A stretch of 64,000 nucleotides of DNA from Arthrobacter sp. H35-D1 (GCF_030063185.1 NZ_JASISP010000011.1:1-64000), one strand, 5' to 3'. Shown: positions 51,492 to 60,189, numbered from the stretch's first letter. Program-made: numbers and translations. Notes: generated by a model not told the origin, from the sequence alone.

Positions 51492-52415
51492 ATGCGATTC
51501 CAAGTACCTGACGTAGACCTTCTCGTAAAGCGAATACTCAACCAGCAGAGTCACGACCTTGCAAAACTATCTGGTGAGGTGCTTACCAGTTTCGCTAATC
51601 CGCTCGGGGACTCGCCGGCAGCCAAGGATCGAACCTGGGCCGCTCAAACCGAACATGTAGAGCTAACCCAAGGAGCTTATACAGCTGCTGCCCAATCTGT
51701 AGCCACCCTTCTACAGTCCATCGAGGAGTATCTCCAGGGAATCCTTGCGCTCTTATCGAGCGATCAGATGCTTGCCCTTCCCACCATGAACTGCGTTAGA
51801 GCGATTCATGATGCGGCACTGCGAGTTTGTTCCCTTGTGGATCCGCAGATCTCATCTCAGGAACGTCTGGCGAGATCAGCGGCCGACTTTCTGGCCGGCA
51901 TCCAAGGTGGAATCCCAGTTCTTCTAACTTTGAAAGACGCTTTGGGAGACAGCACCGGGGACCTACAAAGAGTTAGAACGTCGCGTGAAGGTGCCATTGC
52001 GCTGTTCCGCAGCATTGGCTTAACGGTGAAGGTAAACGACAGCACCGGGCAGGTTCAGAACGTTCGCTGCGAGGACAAAATCTCGAATGTAGATCTCAAG
52101 ACCACCGATCTCAGCTTGAAGTACACGCCTGATATCGACTTCAGTTGGAAAATGAACTCCGGAGCTACCCATTCATGTAGGTGGCTATCAAACGGACTGG
52201 ACGGTCCCTGGCCAGTACTGCTGACCTCAATGATCTTTCCATTGCTAGATATATCCGATGCGCTAACCACGAACTTGCTTGGGTATGTTGGACTGCCAAC
52301 GGGGGCCATCCACAAAGACACGCACATGCGGCGTTGCTTTCTCATGGGTCGAATCGGTGTGTCGCAGCCATATTCAGACCATGTTGAGTACTTGAGACGA
52401 GGCGCTCGTGTATAA
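51492..52415 (+). CDS. Unidentified protein of low-GC island
   Basis: A 307-residue protein with no recognised domain. It is soluble and mostly helical in the first 150 residues (LVKRILNQQSHDLAKLSGEV, LLQSIEEYLQGILALLSS), then a shorter mixed region (KISNVDLKTTDLSLKYTPDI). ATG 51492 lacks a strong ribosome-binding site. Codon use is clearly less GC-rich than in housekeeping neighbours. It stands alone between IS-end repeats and the 181-bp repeat, in an island of TA genes, so a defence or element-maintenance role is possible but unsupported. Confidence 0.55.
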   Translation: MRFQVPDVDLLVKRILNQQSHDLAKLSGEVLTSFANPLGDSPAAKDRTWAAQTEHVELTQGAYTAAAQSVATLLQSIEEYLQGILALLSSDQMLALPTMNCVRAIHDAALRVCSLVDPQISSQERLARSAADFLAGIQGGIPVLLTLKDALGDSTGDLQRVRTSREGAIALFRSIGLTVKVNDSTGQVQNVRCEDKISNVDLKTTDLSLKYTPDIDFSWKMNSGATHSCRWLSNGLDGPWPVLLTSMIFPLLDISDALTTNLLGYVGLPTGAIHKDTHMRRCFLMGRIGVSQPYSDHVEYLRRGARV

Positions 52416-52711
52416 GCTACCAAAACGATAAGTGGACGGCGTGCCTTTTCTAGGCCCAAAGTGAAGATCGCGGAGGTGAGGTCCCTGGTCAGCGCCCTCA
52501 CGGATCTTCGTGACGGGGTTAGAAAGCAGTCCAAACTGGGGGTCCAACGGGAGTCCTGTAAGCCGGTCGGTCGGTGGTGCGTTTAGGGAGCAAACTCGGT
52601 TTGCACCCATGTCAGCCTGCCATGTTCCGCTGGGTAACCTTATACGGGACAGAATTTCCGCCTTCCACGGGTCCGTTCTTCTGACTCCGACAAGCGTTGG
52701 CCCGATGCTCG
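52416..52711. other. Gap without a recognisable gene
   Basis: About 300 bp. A minus-strand frame (52374-52877) crosses it, but it runs into the 181-bp repeat and encodes nothing I recognise. Probably degenerate island sequence. Confidence 0.35.
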
Positions 52712-52892
52712 CCAATACCGCCTGACCCCAGTTGATTTGGTTATCGCACGTGGAACTGAATGGCGCGTCTTCACCAACGATGATGCGCCTCGTAGGAAAG
52801 TGACACGAATTTGAGAATTCCGCAGATCCAGCGTTGAGCATCGACGCAGGTCGGAGCGATCCGCCGGTGACAGACAACTTGGGATCCTACAC
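52712..52892 (+). repeat. 181-bp direct repeat, left copy
   Basis: The sequence starting CCAATACCGCCTGACCCCAG matches 60582-60762 over the full 181 bp without a gap and with about nine substitutions. It abuts the hipA N-terminal remnant at 52896. Content is unrecognised; it may be the conserved edge of a vanished element. Confidence 0.85.
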
Positions 52893-52895
52893 GGA

Positions 52896-53280
52896 GTCCG
52901 ATTTCTTGATCCGTTATGTTTTCCAGGCTGCCTTCGGACCAGCGGTTCTCATCGTCATGCATGGGGACAAAGCTGATGGCACCGGCGACGTCCCGGCGCA
53001 CGTGTTGAAGAAGTCCGAAAGTATTGCGTGGAGAGACCTGGAAGTTCTTGGCCCACCGCTGGATGACGTCGTCGTTGTCGGGCAGCTAGGCCCAGAGGAA
53101 GTTCTCCAGCCGGGCACCTCTGTAGGGTTGTTCTGCGATTGGCAGCGACAGGGACATGGGTGTCGAGGTGGTGTCATCGAGCCAGCTGGAGTTGTACTGG
53201 AACTGAGTCTGCCCGCCGTAGGTTTGTGTGAGAATGCCCATTGGCACTTCATCGAAGAGGACCCTGAGCTCCTTCTCCGC
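52896..53280 (-). pseudogene. HipA N-terminal fragment
   Basis: About 125 residues of the HipA N-terminal domain: RVLFDEVPMGILTQTYGGQT, FQYNSSWLDDTTSTPMSLSL, PIAEQPYRGARLENFLWA. A TAG near 53091 interrupts the usual NFLWGLLPDN, and the frame continues LPDNDDVIQRWAKNFQVS and GAISFVPMHDDENRW before ending at the repeat near 52893. It directly follows and overlaps hipB. The C-terminal part is at 44527-44906. Confidence 0.8.
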
Positions 53281-53602
53281 TCTTCCTTGCAGACTGGATT
53301 GCCTTGATTTCCTTCAGCTTTGAGTGGGTGTTGACGCGGCTGACATGGGTCTTGAGATCGACGACGTACTTCTCCGGCGGCCGTCGCGTTGTGAGCATTG
53401 AAAGTTCCAAGCCCGCAGCACGCAACACATCCAGAACCTTGCCGAATTCCGCGCGCGGGTGTCCCAACTCCAGATCGGAGACAAATTTGCGACTGACCCC
53501 TGCCAGCTGTCCTAGTTGTGTCTGGTTGAGGCCAAGTTCGGCCCGGCGTTCACGCACACGCTGCCCGGCGTGTTCCGCTGTTCCGATGAATTTCTCTGCC
53601 AT
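53249..53602 (-). CDS. hipB: HipB-like Xre antitoxin
   Basis: A 117-residue DNA-binding protein with an Xre-type helix-turn-helix: VRERRAELGLNQTQLGQLAG, VSRKFVSDLELG. It continues as HPRAEFGKVLDVLRAAGLEL, the HipB pattern. The start is ATG 53602 (MAEKFIGTAEH). It is intact although its toxin gene hipA is broken, so it is now an orphan antitoxin and perhaps still a repressor. Confidence 0.85.
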   Translation of the reverse strand: MAEKFIGTAEHAGQRVRERRAELGLNQTQLGQLAGVSRKFVSDLELGHPRAEFGKVLDVLRAAGLELSMLTTRRPPEKYVVDLKTHVSRVNTHSKLKEIKAIQSARKSGEGAQGPLR

Positions 53603-53710
53603 GGCTCCTCCTGCCTCCAGTATGCCACCATACGGTGTCAGTGAACATGTGTGCGGATACAAGAATGCCCCAGCCCGGATTTCTCCAAACTGGGGCATTC
53701 CCGGCGGCGG

Positions 53711-54532
53711 CTAGATCTTCGCGATGATGTCCGCCAGCAGCGCCGAGATGCGCGGACCCGCGGCGGCTCCGGCGGCCAGGACCTCCTGGTGCGAGAGCGG
53801 CTCGGCGCTGATGCCGGCGGCCAGGTTCGTCACCAGCGACATGCCAAAGACCTCCATTCCGGCAGACCGGGCGGCGATGGCTTCCAAGGCGGTGGACATG
53901 CCCACCAGGTCGGCGCCGATTCGCTTGGCGTACTGCACCTCTGCCGGGGTTTCATAATGCGGGCCGGTGAACTGCGCGTACACGCCCTGCGCCAGCGTGG
54001 GATCGACCTCCAGGGCAAGATTCCGCAGCCGGGATGAATACAAATCCGTCAGGTCCACAAAGGTGGCGCCCTCGAGCGGGGAGGCCGCCGTCAAGTTGAT
54101 GTGGTCGCTGATCAGCACGGGAGTGCCCGGTTCCCAGTCCCGGTTCAGGCCGCCGCAGCCATTGGTCAGCACCACCGTTTTGGCGCCGGCGGCAGCTGCC
54201 GTGCGGACGCCGTGGGCCACGGCCCGAACGCCCTTGCCCTCGTAAAAGTGCGTGCGGGCGCCCAACACCAGCACGTTCCTGCCGTCGGGCGTGCGCACCG
54301 AGCTGATGGTGGCCACATGCCCCGGGACCGACGGCGCGCTGAAGCCGGGCACGTCCTCGGCCGGAACCACGGCCGTGGTTTCACCGATCAGCCCTGCCGC
54401 ACCGCCCCACCCTGATCCCAGCACCAAGGCCAAGTCGTGCCGGGCGACGCCGGTTGCCTTGGCCAGGAATGCGGCCGCCGACGCTGCCAGGGCGGTGGGG
54501 TCCCCGGCCGGAAAAGTGTTTAAATCGCTCAT
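53711..54532 (-). CDS. punA: Purine-nucleoside phosphorylase
   Basis: A 273-residue trimeric-type PNP that phosphorolyses purine (deoxy)nucleosides in salvage. LVLGSGWGGAAGLIGE is the phosphate-binding start, VLVLGARTHFYEGKG, VVLTNGCGGLNRDWEPGTPV, FTGPHYETPAEVQYAKRIGA and MSTALEAIAARSAGMEV follow in family order. ATG 54532 (MSDLNTF) is chosen; an upstream in-frame ATG at 54742 would overlap the divergent flavoprotein gene. It supplies (deoxy)ribose-1-phosphate to the mutase and deoC. Confidence 0.95.
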   Translation of the reverse strand: MSDLNTFPAGDPTALAASAAAFLAKATGVARHDLALVLGSGWGGAAGLIGETTAVVPAEDVPGFSAPSVPGHVATISSVRTPDGRNVLVLGARTHFYEGKGVRAVAHGVRTAAAAGAKTVVLTNGCGGLNRDWEPGTPVLISDHINLTAASPLEGATFVDLTDLYSSRLRNLALEVDPTLAQGVYAQFTGPHYETPAEVQYAKRIGADLVGMSTALEAIAARSAGMEVFGMSLVTNLAAGISAEPLSHQEVLAAGAAAGPRISALLADIIAKI

Positions 54533-54654
54533 GCCACCAACATACCTGCCCGTGGTAAGTGCGCACCGGAACCGCCCCGCACAAGGCGCTCCACAGGGGC
54601 CGCGAAACAGCTGGAACTTGGTGTGCCGTAATAGATAGGCAAGAATGAACAACT

Positions 54655-56082
54655 GTGACCAGCGAACAAGATGCCTCCAAGCCCTTTGCCCTTCCCAGCC
54701 TTGCGATCCTCGGCGGTGGCCCCGGCGGTTATGAAGCCGCACTCGTGGCAGCCTCGATGGGCGCCCAGGTGACCATCGTTGAACGCTCCGGGGTGGGTGG
54801 TGCCGCCGTCCTGACTGATGTGGTCCCGTCCAAGACGCTCATTGCCACAAGCGAGGCCATGAACCGCAGCGCCGACTCCACCGAGCTGGGCGTGAACTTC
54901 AAGGCCCCCGACGGCAACCCCAAGGAGGCCATGAAGGCCGACTTGTTGCACATCAACGAACGCGTCATGCATCTGGCCCGCGAACAGTCCACCGACATCC
55001 GCCGGGGCCTTGAAGCCCTGGGCGTGAAAATTATCATCGGCACGGGACGTCTGCTGGACAGCCGCACCATCGAAGTGGACCGCGGCGAATCCACGGAAAT
55101 CGTCAAGGCCGACGCCATCCTGATTGCCGTCGGCGCCCACCCGCGCGAGCTGGCAACAGCCCAGCCCGACGGCGAACGCATCTTGAACTGGACGCAGATC
55201 TACGATCTTGACGAGCTGCCCGAAGAACTCATCGTGGTGGGCTCGGGCGTCACCGGAGCCGAGTTCGCCTCCGCCTACAACGGCCTCGGCTCCAAGGTCA
55301 CCCTCATCTCCAGCCGCGACCAGGTGCTCCCCGGCGAAGACTCCGACGCCGCCGCCGTGCTCGAGGACGTCTTTGCCCGCCGCGGCCTGCGCGTGCTCTC
55401 CCGTTCCCGCGCCGAGGCCGTCAAGCGCACGGAGAACGGCGTCATCGTCACCTTGAGCGACGGCAGCACCGTCACCGGCACGCACTGCCTGGTCTGTGTG
55501 GGGTCCATCCCGAACACCACCGACATTGGCCTGGAAAAGGCCGGCGTCGAGGTTACCCCCAGCGGCCACATTAAGGTCGACGGCGTCTCCCGCACCAGCG
55601 CCCCCAACATTTATGCGGCAGGGGATTGCACCGGTGTGTTTGCGCTGGCCTCCGTTGCAGCAATGCAGGGGCGCATCGCCGTGGCCCACCTGGGCGGGGA
55701 CGGCGTCCACCCGCTCAAGCTCCATCAGGTCTCGTCCAATATTTTCACTTCCCCCCAAATTGCGTCGGTTGGAGTATCCGAGGCTGACCTGGCTACCGGG
55801 AAGTACCAGGGCGACGTCATCAAGCTCTCGCTGAAGACAAACGCCCGGGCCAAGATGCGCAACGACGACGACGGTTTCATCAAGATCATTGCCCGCAAGG
55901 GGTCGGGAACCGTCATTGGCGGAGTGGTGGTCGGCGCCGGTGCCTGCGAGCTGATCTTCCCGATCGCCCTGGCTGTGACCCACAACCTGCACGTGGACGA
56001 CGTCGCGAACACCTTCACCGTGTACCCGTCCCTGTCGGGATCCATCTCCGAGGCTGCGCGCAGGCTGCACGTGCACATGTAG
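54655..56082 (+). CDS. lpdA: LpdA-type NAD(P)H-quinone dehydrogenase
   Basis: A 475-residue flavoprotein disulfide-reductase fold. The FAD motif is ILGGGPGGYEAALVAASMGA and the NAD motif VVGSGVTGAEFASAYNGLG. The redox pair expected in GGTCLNVGCIPSK is missing (GGAAVLTDVVPSKTLI), and the C-terminal catalytic His region reads FTVYPSLSGSISEAAR. This is how Mycobacterium LpdA (Rv3303c) differs from true lipoamide dehydrogenases; that protein reduces quinones. The start is GTG 54655. Confidence 0.88.
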   Translation: MTSEQDASKPFALPSLAILGGGPGGYEAALVAASMGAQVTIVERSGVGGAAVLTDVVPSKTLIATSEAMNRSADSTELGVNFKAPDGNPKEAMKADLLHINERVMHLAREQSTDIRRGLEALGVKIIIGTGRLLDSRTIEVDRGESTEIVKADAILIAVGAHPRELATAQPDGERILNWTQIYDLDELPEELIVVGSGVTGAEFASAYNGLGSKVTLISSRDQVLPGEDSDAAAVLEDVFARRGLRVLSRSRAEAVKRTENGVIVTLSDGSTVTGTHCLVCVGSIPNTTDIGLEKAGVEVTPSGHIKVDGVSRTSAPNIYAAGDCTGVFALASVAAMQGRIAVAHLGGDGVHPLKLHQVSSNIFTSPQIASVGVSEADLATGKYQGDVIKLSLKTNARAKMRNDDDGFIKIIARKGSGTVIGGVVVGAGACELIFPIALAVTHNLHVDDVANTFTVYPSLSGSISEAARRLHVHM

Positions 56083-56098
56083 CGCATGCACATGTGGA

Positions 56099-56175
56099 CT
56101 TCTGCGCACCGTTAAGGTCGGATGTGCCGCAGCTGCGGCAGTGGCGGCACATTCAGGGCAAATGGTGCGCAGAAG
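56099..56175. terminator. Nested hairpin between lpdA and the NSS transporter gene
   Basis: The outer stem CTTCTGCGCACC / GGTGCGCAGAAG (12 bp, perfect) encloses an inner stem ATGTGCCGC / GCGGCACAT (9 bp, perfect) with a 13-nt loop. It starts 17 bases after the lpdA stop. It is probably a terminator, though the two-stage fold could also be a regulatory RNA element for the downstream transporter. Confidence 0.55.
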
Positions 56176-56252
56176 CAGAAGTATCCGCAGGGGGTAGGGA
56201 TTCCTGCAGCTTGCAACTCGGCGTGGCCGTCCACATAATGGCACAAGCTCTC

Positions 56253-56277
56253 CATTAGCTGGACAGTTTGGCTAATG
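56253..56277. promoter_or_regulatory. Inverted repeat before the NSS transporter gene
   Basis: CATTAGC and GCTAATG (7+7, perfect) flank an 11-bp spacer and end 8 bases before the ATG at 56285. No Shine-Dalgarno sequence is seen between them. A candidate operator. Confidence 0.4.
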
Positions 56278-56284
56278 TGGCCTA

Positions 56285-57889
56285 ATGACAACATCACCCG
56301 CCGGCCGGGGTGGAACAGCTGCTCCGGCCCGTCGAGAAACTTTCTCCTCGCGAAAACTCTTTATTCTCTCAGCGATCGGCTCCGCCGTCGGCTTGGGCAA
56401 CATTTGGCGCTTCCCGTACATCGCCTATGAAAACGGCGGCGGGGCGTTCCTGATCCCCTACCTCGTGGCGCTGCTGTGTGCCGGCATCCCGCTGCTCTTC
56501 CTGGATTATTCAATTGGCCACCGCTTCCGCGGGTCGGCCCCGCTGGCCTACCGGCGCCTGCACCGCGCGGCCGAACCAATTGGCTGGTGGCAGGTGTTGA
56601 TCTGCTTCGTCATCGCCATCTACTACGCCGCGATCATCGCGTGGGCTGCCATGTACACGTGGTTCTCCCTGACCAAGGCCTGGGGTGATGATGCCCAGGG
56701 CTTCTTCTCCAACGACTTCCTGCACACGGCCGACCAGGCGGGGTTGTCCTTCGACTTCGTCTCGAAGGTCTTCTTCCCGATGCTTGCGGTGTGGATTGTG
56801 GTCATCGTGATCATGGTGGCCGGCGTGAACAAGGGCATTTCACGGGCCAACGCCGTGTTCCTGCCGCTGCTGGTTGTCATGTTCGTGGTCCTCGTGGTGC
56901 AGGCGCTTTTCCTTGACGGTGCCATGGTGGGCCTGAACGCCTTCTTCACCCCCGACTGGTCCGCCCTGGCGAACCCCGGTGTGTGGGCCGCGGCGTTTGG
57001 CCACATCTTCTTCTCCCTCTCCGTGGCCTTCGGCATCATGGTCACCTACTCCTCCTACCTCAAGCGCAAAACCGACCTGACGGGCTCGGGCATGGTGGTG
57101 GCCTTCGCCAACTCCGGCTTCGAACTCCTCGCCGGGATCGGCGTCTTCGCAGCCCTTGGATTCATGTCCGTGGCCTCAGGAACGGCCGTGGACGAAGTGG
57201 CCTCCGGCGGTATTGGGCTGGCCTTCGTGGCGTTCCCGACCATTGTCTCCGAGGCGCCCTTCGGTGCGGTGCTCGGCGTGCTGTTCTTCGGCTCGCTGGT
57301 GTTCGCCGGGCTGACGTCGCTGGTCTCCATTCTTGAGGTCATCGTGGCGGCGTTCCAGGACAAATTGGGGTGGAGCCGCAAGGGGGCCACCTTGGTGGTC
57401 ACCATCCCCATTGCGCTGATCTCGCTGATCCTGTTCCCGACCACCACCGGCCTTCAGCTGCTGGACACCTCGGATGCGTTTGTGAACCAGTTCGGCATCC
57501 TGGCCTGTGCGCTCGTCGCGGTCATCGTGATCTCGGCCGGGCTCGGCAGCCTCCCGCGCCTGCAGCAGCACCTCAACAAGTCCTCCACCATCAAGTTGGG
57601 CGCCGGATGGCGCATTCTGGTCGGCGGCATTGTTCCGGTGGTCCTGGGCTACTTGCTCATCAACGAGGTGCAGACCAAGAGCACGGAGCAGTATTCCGGC
57701 TATCCCGCCTGGTTCAACGGGGTCTTCGGCTGGGGCATGGCCGGTGCGCTGATTGTGGGAGCACTGCTGCTCTCACTGATTCCATGGAGCGAGAAGTCCA
57801 AGCTCAAGGATCCCGAGTATGAAGAGTTCAACGCCGCCGCGGAACTTGAAGGCGACATCGACAACAACAAGAAGGAGGTGGAGGCATGA
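56285..57889 (+). CDS. Neurotransmitter:sodium symporter family (NSS) transporter
   Basis: A 534-residue Na+-coupled amino-acid symporter of the LeuT fold with 11-12 helices. TM1 carries the unwound GSAVGLGNIWRFPYIAYENGG motif that binds Na+ and substrate; GHIFFSLSVAFGIMVTYSSY is the TM6 signature. The tail is acidic (EYEEFNAAAELEGDIDNN). A 45-residue small subunit overlaps it by four bases. In corynebacteria the equivalent pair (MetP/MetS) imports methionine and alanine, so that is the likely substrate range here. Confidence 0.93.
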   Translation: MTTSPAGRGGTAAPARRETFSSRKLFILSAIGSAVGLGNIWRFPYIAYENGGGAFLIPYLVALLCAGIPLLFLDYSIGHRFRGSAPLAYRRLHRAAEPIGWWQVLICFVIAIYYAAIIAWAAMYTWFSLTKAWGDDAQGFFSNDFLHTADQAGLSFDFVSKVFFPMLAVWIVVIVIMVAGVNKGISRANAVFLPLLVVMFVVLVVQALFLDGAMVGLNAFFTPDWSALANPGVWAAAFGHIFFSLSVAFGIMVTYSSYLKRKTDLTGSGMVVAFANSGFELLAGIGVFAALGFMSVASGTAVDEVASGGIGLAFVAFPTIVSEAPFGAVLGVLFFGSLVFAGLTSLVSILEVIVAAFQDKLGWSRKGATLVVTIPIALISLILFPTTTGLQLLDTSDAFVNQFGILACALVAVIVISAGLGSLPRLQQHLNKSSTIKLGAGWRILVGGIVPVVLGYLLINEVQTKSTEQYSGYPAWFNGVFGWGMAGALIVGALLLSLIPWSEKSKLKDPEYEEFNAAAELEGDIDNNKKEVEA

Positions 57890-58023
57890 CTCCCGCAGCC
57901 ATCACCATGATGATCATTGCCTTGCTGACGGTTTGGGGCGGCTTGGGACTCGCCCTGTGGAATCTCGCCCGCCACCCCGAGGACGAAGAACAGCTTCCGG
58001 AAGAAATGCCGCACGAGCTCTAG
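57886..58023 (+). CDS. metS: MetS-like small subunit of the NSS transporter
   Basis: Forty-five residues: one membrane helix (AITMMIIALLTVWGGLGLAL) followed by an acidic tail (HPEDEEQLPEEMPHEL). ATG 57886 overlaps the transporter stop (ATGA) and has AAGGAGGTGG upstream. Size, topology and position match the MetS family of methionine/alanine importer small subunits. Confidence 0.88.
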   Translation: MTPAAITMMIIALLTVWGGLGLALWNLARHPEDEEQLPEEMPHEL

Positions 58024-58158
58024 GCTGCGGCGCACCCCGGTGATGCACGCACGTGACCGGATTCTTTTTTGCACAGTTCTTCCCGCACGGCTCCTCCCTG
58101 CATGACATCCGTCCGGACGACGGCGCGAGGTGCCCTTCGATGGAAGGGCGAGTTCCAG

Positions 58159-58201
58159 CGGTCGTTGCAACACCTAATCTTTTTGGGAGTTGCAACGACC
58201 G
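58159..58201. terminator. Intrinsic terminator after the transporter operon
   Basis: CGGTCGTTGCAAC and GTTGCAACGACCG form a perfect 13-bp stem around a 17-nt loop that contains TTTTT. The plus strand continues TTTCGTCTTTT, a T-rich tail. Confidence 0.85.
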
Positions 58202-58238
58202 TTTCGTCTTTTCACCAAATGTAGGTTCCGGAGCTGCA

Positions 58239-58265
58239 TGTCACTATTCCGGGTTTCGTGTCACC
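58239..58265 (+). repeat. Single IS-end-like unit
   Basis: TGTCACTATTCCGGGTTTCGTGTCACC matches the units at 51225-51283 in the same orientation; the preceding GTAGGTTC is also shared. It is a solitary remnant with no transposase nearby. Confidence 0.5.
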
Positions 58266-58433
58266 AGTCATTGGCTTGGTTGCGGTCGTCATCAAGATTG
58301 GGATTCCCCGGCTAGACAATGTTCCGTGGTTCCCGCAAGCCGAGTCGTCTTCGGGACAGTGGCGGCAGTTGGCATGCGGTTGCTTGCGCTTCGCATCGTG
58401 AGTCGGCGAACGCTGCCGTGCCATACTGGCGAA

Positions 58434-59075
58434 GTGCTCAACGATTACTGGCCTCTCGCCCAATTGAAGCTTGCGACCAAGCGTTTGGAACTCCGCATTC
58501 CAAACGATGACGAGTTATCCGAACTGGCTCAGGTCGCAGCCAACGGGGTGCATGAGCCTGGTGAGCAGCCTTTCTTGACACCATGGACGGATCTTCCTCC
58601 TCGTGAGCGGGCGCTCCACGTGATGCAGCAGCATTGGAGCCGCCGGGGAGCATGGTGTGCGGAGGATTGGGCCTTGGAAATGGGCGTATTCCGTGGAAAC
58701 GAGCCGGTGGGCATGGTCACGCTAAAGGCACGCAATTTTCTTGTACTGCGTGAAGTAAAAACCGAGTCTTGGCTTGGCCTTGAATTTCACCGGCAGGGCA
58801 TTGGCGCTGAGGCCCGGACGGCTTTGCTGAGCCTTGCTTTTGAAGGGTTGGGAGCCGTCACCGCCCTGACCGAGGTGTTCCAAGACAACGTTGGTTCGCA
58901 AGGCGTCTCGCGTCGGCTCGGCTATCGTCACGATGGCATCTCGCGGGACGTCCTCGCAGGGCGAGCTGTAGTCTCCGACCGGTTGCGCCTCGATGCTTCG
59001 GATTGGGTCCCGATCGATCCCGCAGATCTGGTCGTCACCGGCCTGGCAAAAGCCCGTCCATTCTTCAGCATCTAG
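58434..59075 (+). CDS. GNAT-family N-acetyltransferase
   Basis: A 213-residue RimJ/RimL-type acetyltransferase. LKLATKRLELRIPNDDELSEL begins the fold, VGMVTLKARNFLVLREVKTESW precedes the acetyl-CoA site WLGLEFHRQGIGAEARTALL, and NVGSQGVSRRLGYRHDGISR is the typical end of the domain. GTG 58434 is chosen because homology-like sequence begins there; a frame open from 58053 would cross the IS-end repeat. The substrate is unknown. Confidence 0.82.
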   Translation: MLNDYWPLAQLKLATKRLELRIPNDDELSELAQVAANGVHEPGEQPFLTPWTDLPPRERALHVMQQHWSRRGAWCAEDWALEMGVFRGNEPVGMVTLKARNFLVLREVKTESWLGLEFHRQGIGAEARTALLSLAFEGLGAVTALTEVFQDNVGSQGVSRRLGYRHDGISRDVLAGRAVVSDRLRLDASDWVPIDPADLVVTGLAKARPFFSI

Positions 59076-59112
59076 AAAGCAGTTCAGGGCGACGCCGCCC
59101 GCAGGGGAACCT

Positions 59113-59811
59113 CTACCGGGTACCTCGTAGGAAGCCGTCCATTGCGTACCCGCCATTCTTGTTCAGTACATCGCCAGCGATTTTTGCCAACTGATATTGG
59201 TCGTGGTCCGGTGACGCTGCCCAAGCCAAGAGCCCCACGGCGTCCCTGACGTTGGGTAATTGCTCCAAACGACGGAGCGCCCATTTACCTTTTCCCAACC
59301 ACATTCGGTGCTGGAGCAAGAGCAATTCAGCTGTTTGGTTGAATACTTCAGAGGCGATGGCGAATGTCTCGGCTGGAACCACTGAACCTAAAAGGTCATC
59401 CAGTGAGCAACTGAGATCGTACCGGCGTAGGTCTCGTTCGCCATCGGTCAACGGCATAGGGCCCTGTTCCATGTAGCGGCGCGCCGCATCCTGCCATTTC
59501 TTGCCAGGACCATTGTCCGTCAGCAACAGTCCGCGGGCACAGATATCCCCGATGACGGCACATCGCATGGTCCGTTCTTTCTCATACCAGAAGTCCAGGC
59601 TGGCCGGGGTATGAACGAAGGCTTCCACGATCCATCCGCGATACCGGACCGTCTCGGCATAGTTGGATTCACCATCCTCATAGAGGATGGCTATGTCAAG
59701 ATCTGAGGTTGACGTTGCCCGGCCGAGGGCCGCGCTACCGCCAAGGATGGATGCATCCGCCCCGACGTGCATCTCTTCAACGAATGAACGGGCAATTGCG
59801 ATAGGCTCCAT
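59113..59811 (-). CDS. Nucleotidyltransferase-domain protein
   Basis: A 232-residue protein with the Pol-beta-type core at the N-terminus: ADASILGGSAALGRATSTSDLDIAILYE has Gly-Ser and Asp-x-Asp. A helical C-terminal region follows (IASEVFNQTAELLLLQHRMWLGKG, RLEQLPNVRDAVGLLAWAAS). It resembles actinobacterial nucleotidyltransferases of unknown substrate, distantly like aminoglycoside nucleotidyltransferases. ATG 59811 is chosen over TTG 59814. It seems monocistronic. Confidence 0.75.
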   Translation of the reverse strand: MEPIAIARSFVEEMHVGADASILGGSAALGRATSTSDLDIAILYEDGESNYAETVRYRGWIVEAFVHTPASLDFWYEKERTMRCAVIGDICARGLLLTDNGPGKKWQDAARRYMEQGPMPLTDGERDLRRYDLSCSLDDLLGSVVPAETFAIASEVFNQTAELLLLQHRMWLGKGKWALRRLEQLPNVRDAVGLLAWAASPDHDQYQLAKIAGDVLNKNGGYAMDGFLRGTR

Positions 59812-59931
59812 CAATCTATGATGGCCTACTCTATTGGTTCGTTCACAAAGTGAGCGAAGAATGCAAACATTCCATAGGGGAACTTTCTGCGGGACACCGG
59901 GGTGACGAAAAGCTGATTTATCGGCGGGCAG

Positions 59932-60189
59932 TCAGCGTTCGTAGACATTGCTGCGATGACCAAGCGTGATCACTGCTACAACGAGGATGTTGTCGTCAAC
60001 CGTGTAGACGATGCGGTAGTCTCCTATGCGAACTCTGAGGCCGGGACGCCCTTGGAGGGCCTTGGCGCCTGGCGGCCGTGGATCCTCACCGAGGAGCGCG
60101 ATCGCTCCACGGATGCGGTCGCGATCCTGATGGTCAATTCGTTTCAACGCGCGAACTGCGGCAGGACGCAACTCGACTTGGTAGGTCAT
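59932..60189 (-). CDS. relE: RelE/ParE-family toxin
   Basis: An 85-residue ribosome-dependent mRNA interferase of the RelE type: YQVELRPAAVRALKRIDHQD at the start, GLRVRIGDYRIVYTVDDNIL with the conserved Arg and Tyr, and VITLGHRSNVYER at the end. The ATG overlaps the antitoxin stop by four bases. Confidence 0.92.
   Translation of the reverse strand: MTYQVELRPAAVRALKRIDHQDRDRIRGAIALLGEDPRPPGAKALQGRPGLRVRIGDYRIVYTVDDNILVVAVITLGHRSNVYER

Noticed and set aside
52374-52877. 167-codon minus-strand frame as a gene
   Set aside because: It runs into the 181-bp repeat, the other copy of which does not continue the frame, and it has no recognisable content.
54529-56244. 571-codon frame antisense to lpdA
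   Set aside because: His/Gly/Val-rich composition typical of antisense frames; lpdA has both dinucleotide-binding motifs.
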